Position numbers and translations under genes: made by a program. From a virus: DNA of 22,991 nucleotides. Under the pieces are notes generated by a model that was given only the letters and a program-made list of their open reading frames with translations, searched no databases and was not told the DNA's origin. Location: positions 1-22,991 of IMG/VR virus record IMGVR_UViG_3300000837_000003. One strand, given 5' to 3'. Numbering within the stretch: the stretch's first letter is position 1; each line of letters opens with the position of its first letter. Below are positions 19,286 through 22,991 of the stretch, piece after piece.

Positions 19286-21577
19286 ATGAAAATTCTTTTT
19301 ATCTCAACATTCGAAGATCGCCCCTATCAAGGATTGTTCAAAGCTATTTGTCCTGGCCATCATCTTCTAACTTTTTCAACAGAAGGAGAAGAAACAATTC
19401 TTGGAGTTTTAGATAAAGTAGATGCAATCTTTGTCAACAATCCAGTCTTCATAAAAAGATTGACTGGAAAGACAAAATGCAGTTTAGATGATTATGTTGG
19501 CAGCCTTTGGCTGAGAAAAGACTTGAGAGGAGTAGAGAAACCAATTCTTGCTCTTCCGCCTCTCAAGCAGATTGTTTCAACCAAGCCTGGAAGCTTTCTC
19601 TTTAGAAGATATCTGACAAAGATTTTCAAACCAGAACTCTGGTTCAAACCGAACCCCTTCAGATGGAGACTGTGTGAAGATTCTATTTCTTGTTCTCGGG
19701 CTTTCAATCAATTTAGCAGCGCAGATCTTATTGCTATTGATATTGAAACAAGTCCAGGATCGGATTTGGAAAGACCAATTCATACGATCACTTGTGTTGC
19801 CTACTCGGGTATTTGGATTAACAAAACTTCTGGCAGTTTTTCTGTTGATACAATCGTTATTCCTCTTCATTCTATTGATGCTCTCGATTGGATTCGTAGA
19901 TTTAATCTTCTAGAAGCACCAAAGATATTTCAAAACGGAAAATATGATAACTTCTATTTCCTTCGCTTCGCTAGTCCTGTTAAGAATTGGCTCTTCGACA
20001 CAATGGAAGCGCATCACTGTTCATATGCTGAGCTTCCAAAAAATCTTGGCTATATTAGTAGCTTTTATTTAAGAGAAGTTAGTTTTTGGAAAGATGAAGG
20101 AAAGGGCGGCGACCTTCAAGACTTTTATCGCTACAACGCAAAAGATGCGTGGGCAACAGCCAATACTTTTTTAGCTTGGCTCGGAGAAGCTAAAGACTGG
20201 GCACTGAAGAACTATCTTTTAAAGTTCGGTCTTGTCTTTCCTTGTCTGGCTTGTGAAGTAGATGGACTCAAGATCAATCAATCTGCTCTTTCTGCTCTGC
20301 GAGAAGAACAAGATAAGATTCAAACAGACAGTTTAAGTCATTTGCGAAAACAGATTGGAGTCCCTCTCTTCAATCCTAGAAGTCCTAAGCAAGTTCTTGA
20401 TCTTCTTCACATGTTTGGCTGTCGAGAACTTGACTCAAGTGATGCAAAAAGTCTAGAAAAAGCAGCTGACAAACATCCACTCTTTAAGAGAATTATTGAT
20501 GAAATTACTTCCTATAGAGAATCATCTAAGCTCATTTCAACTTACTTGGATGCCAAACTGTGGGGTGGAAAATTACTCTATACTCTCAATCCAAGTGGAA
20601 CAGATACCGGAAGATTGGCTTCTAGAGAATCTCAACTCTGGTGTGGAACTCAACTCCAAAATCTTCCCAGCTATTTTAAGCGAGCCATATACGCTGAAGA
20701 AGGCTACTATCTGGGCGAAGGAGATTTTGAGCAAGCTGAATCTAGAACTACCGCCTACATTACAGGTGACGAAAATCTCATACGCGCAGTTGAATCCAAG
20801 TCAGATTTCCATTCGACCAATGCCAGCGCATTCTTTGGTATTCCATATGAAAAGATCTATGACGACTCTAGCAAGAGTACCTTAGATAAACCTCTCCGAG
20901 ATCTTGCTAAGAGAGTCAATCATGGTGCAAACTATAACATGATGGAAGATATGCTTCTTGCAACAATGGGAATGAAACGAGTTTTGGAAGCTAAAAAGCT
21001 TTTAGGGCTTCCAGCTTGGATGACTCCCAAACAAGTCTGTGGTCTTCTTTTGAAAAACTTTGACAAAACTTATCCAGTTGTCAGAGGAGATTATCAGACT
21101 TGGGTTAAAACAACAGTAAAACTAACTAAGCTTTTAACAAGTGCATTAGGATGGAGCAGATTTTGTTTTGGTGAGCCTTGGAAATCCAAACCCGATCTGA
21201 ATGCGTATGTTGCTCATGTTCCTCAGAACCTTTCTGTAGGAATTATTAATGAGGCTTTCAAAGATATTTATTGGAAGATTCAAGTTCCTTCCAATGGCGC
21301 ATTTAGACTCAAGGGACAGATTCATGATTCAATTCTTTTCGCATATAAGATTGGTAGAGATGATTTGGTTGCAGATGTTCTCTCCCTCTTGCAAAGACCT
21401 GTAAAGGTTAAAGATATTAAGGGAGTGGAACGGACTCTTCTAATTCCAGCAGCTATGAAAGGAAATGCTAGCTGCTGGGCCAATCTTGAAAAGTGGCCCT
21501 TCAAGAAGTCTGAGGACCAAAGAAAAGAATTGGATCAAAAAAATGCTCCTTCCCACTTATCTAAAGTATGCAGCTGA
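19286..21577 (+). CDS. polA: family A DNA polymerase with 3'-5' exonuclease
   Basis: A 763-aa replicative polymerase without a 5'-3' nuclease domain. The N-terminal 140 residues are of unknown fold. The proofreading domain shows Exo I AIDIET (D152, E154), Exo II FQNGKYDNF (N217, D221) and Exo III YNAKDAWAT (Y283, D287). Polymerase motif A is GEGDFEQAESR (D480, E485). Motif B is RDLAKRVNHGANY (R538, K542, Y550), and motif C is QIHDSILF (H680, D681). In motif B the position of E. coli Phe762, which contacts the incoming nucleotide sugar, is His546. In motif C Ser replaces the usual Glu. All catalytic aspartates are present. The gene overlaps the downstream helicase by 35 nt and is the probable phage replicase. 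Confidence 0.95.
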   Translation: MKILFISTFEDRPYQGLFKAICPGHHLLTFSTEGEETILGVLDKVDAIFVNNPVFIKRLTGKTKCSLDDYVGSLWLRKDLRGVEKPILALPPLKQIVSTKPGSFLFRRYLTKIFKPELWFKPNPFRWRLCEDSISCSRAFNQFSSADLIAIDIETSPGSDLERPIHTITCVAYSGIWINKTSGSFSVDTIVIPLHSIDALDWIRRFNLLEAPKIFQNGKYDNFYFLRFASPVKNWLFDTMEAHHCSYAELPKNLGYISSFYLREVSFWKDEGKGGDLQDFYRYNAKDAWATANTFLAWLGEAKDWALKNYLLKFGLVFPCLACEVDGLKINQSALSALREEQDKIQTDSLSHLRKQIGVPLFNPRSPKQVLDLLHMFGCRELDSSDAKSLEKAADKHPLFKRIIDEITSYRESSKLISTYLDAKLWGGKLLYTLNPSGTDTGRLASRESQLWCGTQLQNLPSYFKRAIYAEEGYYLGEGDFEQAESRTTAYITGDENLIRAVESKSDFHSTNASAFFGIPYEKIYDDSSKSTLDKPLRDLAKRVNHGANYNMMEDMLLATMGMKRVLEAKKLLGLPAWMTPKQVCGLLLKNFDKTYPVVRGDYQTWVKTTVKLTKLLTSALGWSRFCFGEPWKSKPDLNAYVAHVPQNLSVGIINEAFKDIYWKIQVPSNGAFRLKGQIHDSILFAYKIGRDDLVADVLSLLQRPVKVKDIKGVERTLLIPAAMKGNASCWANLEKWPFKKSEDQRKELDQKNAPSHLSKVCS

Positions 21578-22790
21578 AAACACTGAAGCACCAAAGCTGT
21601 TTCACACTTGGTGTATTATTTCAGGTGTTGCAGCACTGCTTGGAAAAAGATGCTGGTTTACCAGAGGACATTTCCGTGTCTATCCTAATCTATATGTTAT
21701 GTTGATAGGAGCGCCAGGAACTGGAAAAGGAACATCAATGAATATCCTTCAATCTCTTCTCTTAGAAAGCGGGTATGAAACCCTTGCTGCGGATAAGAGT
21801 AGCAAAGAGAAATTTCTTGTTGACTTACATGAAGGTTTTAACTACTCATCAGGAGAAGGGAGTGAAGGTAAGAATCTTTTCAATCTCTCTGACTTTTTGG
21901 AAGGACGGGAAGAGGGATCAGCAAGTGAAGTCTTGATTCTAGCAGAGGAATTTAATGACTTTCTCGGTGCAAATAACATTGAATTCATCAGTCTCCTTAC
22001 AAAACTCTGGAGCTTCTCAGGCACATATAGAAATAGACTTAAGAACTCAAAGTCAATTGCAATCTATGAACCTTGCGTTAATATTCTTGGCGGAAATACC
22101 ACTACAGGATTCGCCAGAGCATTCCCTCCAGAGATTATTGGACAGGGATTTCTTGCTAGACTGTTGCCAATCTATGGGGAATCAACTGGCAGAAAGATTA
22201 CATTCCCAACTCCACCAGATTCGTCGCTTAGAACACAGCTCTTGGAATTCTTCTTCAGACTGAGGATTGAAGTTAGAGGAGAGATGACTCTCTCTGGCCC
22301 GGCCGCTGCTCTTTTAGATCGAATAAATCAAAACTGGAAGCCTCTCAACGATCTAAGATTTAATGACTACTCAGCTAGAAGATTTACTCAACTAATCAAG
22401 CTATGTATTATCTATGCAGCAATGAGATTCTCAACTGAGATTTCAATAGAAGATATAACTACAGCCAATACAATTCTTCAAATGACAGAAGAAGGAATGC
22501 CTAAGGCAATTGGTGAATTTGGCAAAGCTAGAAATAGTGATGTGAGTAGTAAGATTATGGAAGCTCTCTATAGCACTCATAAGCCAATCACTACTCAAGA
22601 ACTCTGGAAACTCTGTTCTTCTGATCTAAATAGATTGAGTGAGTTGGCAGATGTTCTTTCTAGTCTTCACCATGCAGATAAAATTCAAACAGTTAGTGTT
22701 GGAAAGGAGAAAGGATGGTTGCCTAAACAGTTCGTTAGACAATATGAAGAAGGATTTGAAGACAAACAAATTCGAAAGACTCTACAGTGA
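21543..22790 (+). CDS. DUF3987-type replicative helicase/ATPase
   Basis: A 415-aa protein. The start MLLPTYLKYAAENTEAPKLFHTW at 21543 overlaps the polymerase stop region and is preferred over an ATG at 21465, because that segment lies in the polymerase C-terminus. Walker A is GAPGTGKGT (56-64) and the Walker B region VLILAEEF (about 130-137). ILGGNTTTGF acts like a sensor segment and GFLARLLPIYG is a possible arginine-finger region. The C-terminal quarter looks like a winged helix (ITTQELWKLCSSDLNRLSELADVLSSLHHADKIQTV). DUF3987 proteins stand in for replicative helicases in many phages and elements. The polymerase overlap supports a replisome role. Confidence 0.85.
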   Translation: MLLPTYLKYAAENTEAPKLFHTWCIISGVAALLGKRCWFTRGHFRVYPNLYVMLIGAPGTGKGTSMNILQSLLLESGYETLAADKSSKEKFLVDLHEGFNYSSGEGSEGKNLFNLSDFLEGREEGSASEVLILAEEFNDFLGANNIEFISLLTKLWSFSGTYRNRLKNSKSIAIYEPCVNILGGNTTTGFARAFPPEIIGQGFLARLLPIYGESTGRKITFPTPPDSSLRTQLLEFFFRLRIEVRGEMTLSGPAAALLDRINQNWKPLNDLRFNDYSARRFTQLIKLCIIYAAMRFSTEISIEDITTANTILQMTEEGMPKAIGEFGKARNSDVSSKIMEALYSTHKPITTQELWKLCSSDLNRLSELADVLSSLHHADKIQTVSVGKEKGWLPKQFVRQYEEGFEDKQIRKTLQ

Positions 22791-22991
22791 ACTCCCCGAA
22801 CTCTTCATCTTCAAAGATTGTAAATCTGAAACCAAAGATAGACAAAGACACACTTCGACCAATCCGAATTTGGATTCCAGCAGAGAGAATCAATATGAAG
22901 TGGGCAAATTACTCGAATGAAATAAAAGCCCACATGAGAGCACTGATTGAGGTAGACCAATCTAAGCCAGGAACCAGTTTAGAAATCTACA
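22787..22991 (+). CDS. unknown gene with GTG start, runs off the window
   Basis: A GTG at 22787 overlaps the previous stop (GTGA), and the frame stays open to the right edge, giving 68 visible residues. It reads VNSPNSSSSKIVNLKPKIDKDTLRPIRIWIPAERINMKWANYSNEIKAHMRALIEVD. The Ser/Lys-rich start is followed by a beta-like and helical segment with normal composition. It is preferred over a 93-aa frame on the same strand (22639-22920) whose real start would lie inside the helicase gene. The function is unknown; position suggests replication. Confidence 0.6.
   Translation, partial: MNSPNSSSSKIVNLKPKIDKDTLRPIRIWIPAERINMKWANYSNEIKAHMRALIEVDQSKPGTSLEIY

Noticed and set aside
22639-22920. 93-aa plus-strand ORF at the right end
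   Set aside because: Its body lies within the DUF3987 gene or in competition with the GTG-started frame at 22787, which couples perfectly to the upstream stop and stays open to the window edge.
1-22991. tRNA genes, CRISPR arrays, insertion sequences, integrase
   Set aside because: I looked for cloverleaf-like sequences, regular spaced repeats, transposase DDE signatures and recombinase motifs and saw none; this is a by-eye search only.

Overview
The window looks like part of the genome of a tailed double-stranded DNA bacteriophage (or prophage) with a bacterial host. It carries a portal protein and a large terminase subunit. It also has a compact replication and recombination set: family A DNA polymerase, DUF3987-type helicase, SF1 helicase, Cas4-like nuclease, Sak4-like ATPase and a putative ssDNA-binding protein. 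Genes are tightly packed with ATGA/GTGA overlaps, many have AGGAG-type ribosome binding sites, and there is a textbook UUCG-loop intrinsic terminator. No integrase, rRNA or tRNA is visible. The DNA is AT-rich by eye, with strongly purine-biased coding strands and many AGA codons. I cannot name the host.

Left arm (1-5411, leftward): this is the packaging and head module. Read in the direction of transcription it holds up to three very small membrane-type proteins, a putative small terminase, a small overlapping ORF, the large terminase, the portal, a 76-aa conserved-looking protein, and the start of a Gln/Pro-rich protein that leaves the window.

Divergent control region (5412-6062): no convincing gene. 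It has iterated CTGnCAG and CTAGC motifs, two perfect inverted repeats, a weak promoter candidate and two tandem hairpins leading into the first rightward gene.

Right arm (6063-22991, rightward): small operons separated by structured intergenic DNA. First come a 246-aa protein and three small ORFs. Next is a 444-nt gap framed by a 49-bp imperfect inverted repeat whose core recurs in front of the leftward genes; this is the best origin or master-regulatory candidate here. Then follow a SprT-like metalloprotease; a cluster of two unknown proteins and the SF1 helicase; and a 209-aa protein that may be a distant paralogue of the 246-aa one. A 252-nt gap after it holds a 15-bp inverted repeat and an RNA-like element with interleaved (pseudoknot-capable) stems ending in a terminator.

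A long run of overlapping genes then leads to the Cas4-like nuclease, Sak4-like ATPase, a DUF6378 protein and the putative ssDNA-binding protein, closed by the strong terminator at 17442-17476. A last operon holds a DHH phosphoesterase, three small proteins, DNA polymerase, the DUF3987 ATPase, and the start of a GTG-initiated gene that runs off the window.

The likely logic is that the right arm makes the phage replisome and recombination machinery, and the left arm packages the product. Shared cis-elements in the intergenic gaps probably coordinate the two. All function calls come from motifs read by eye, with no database search.
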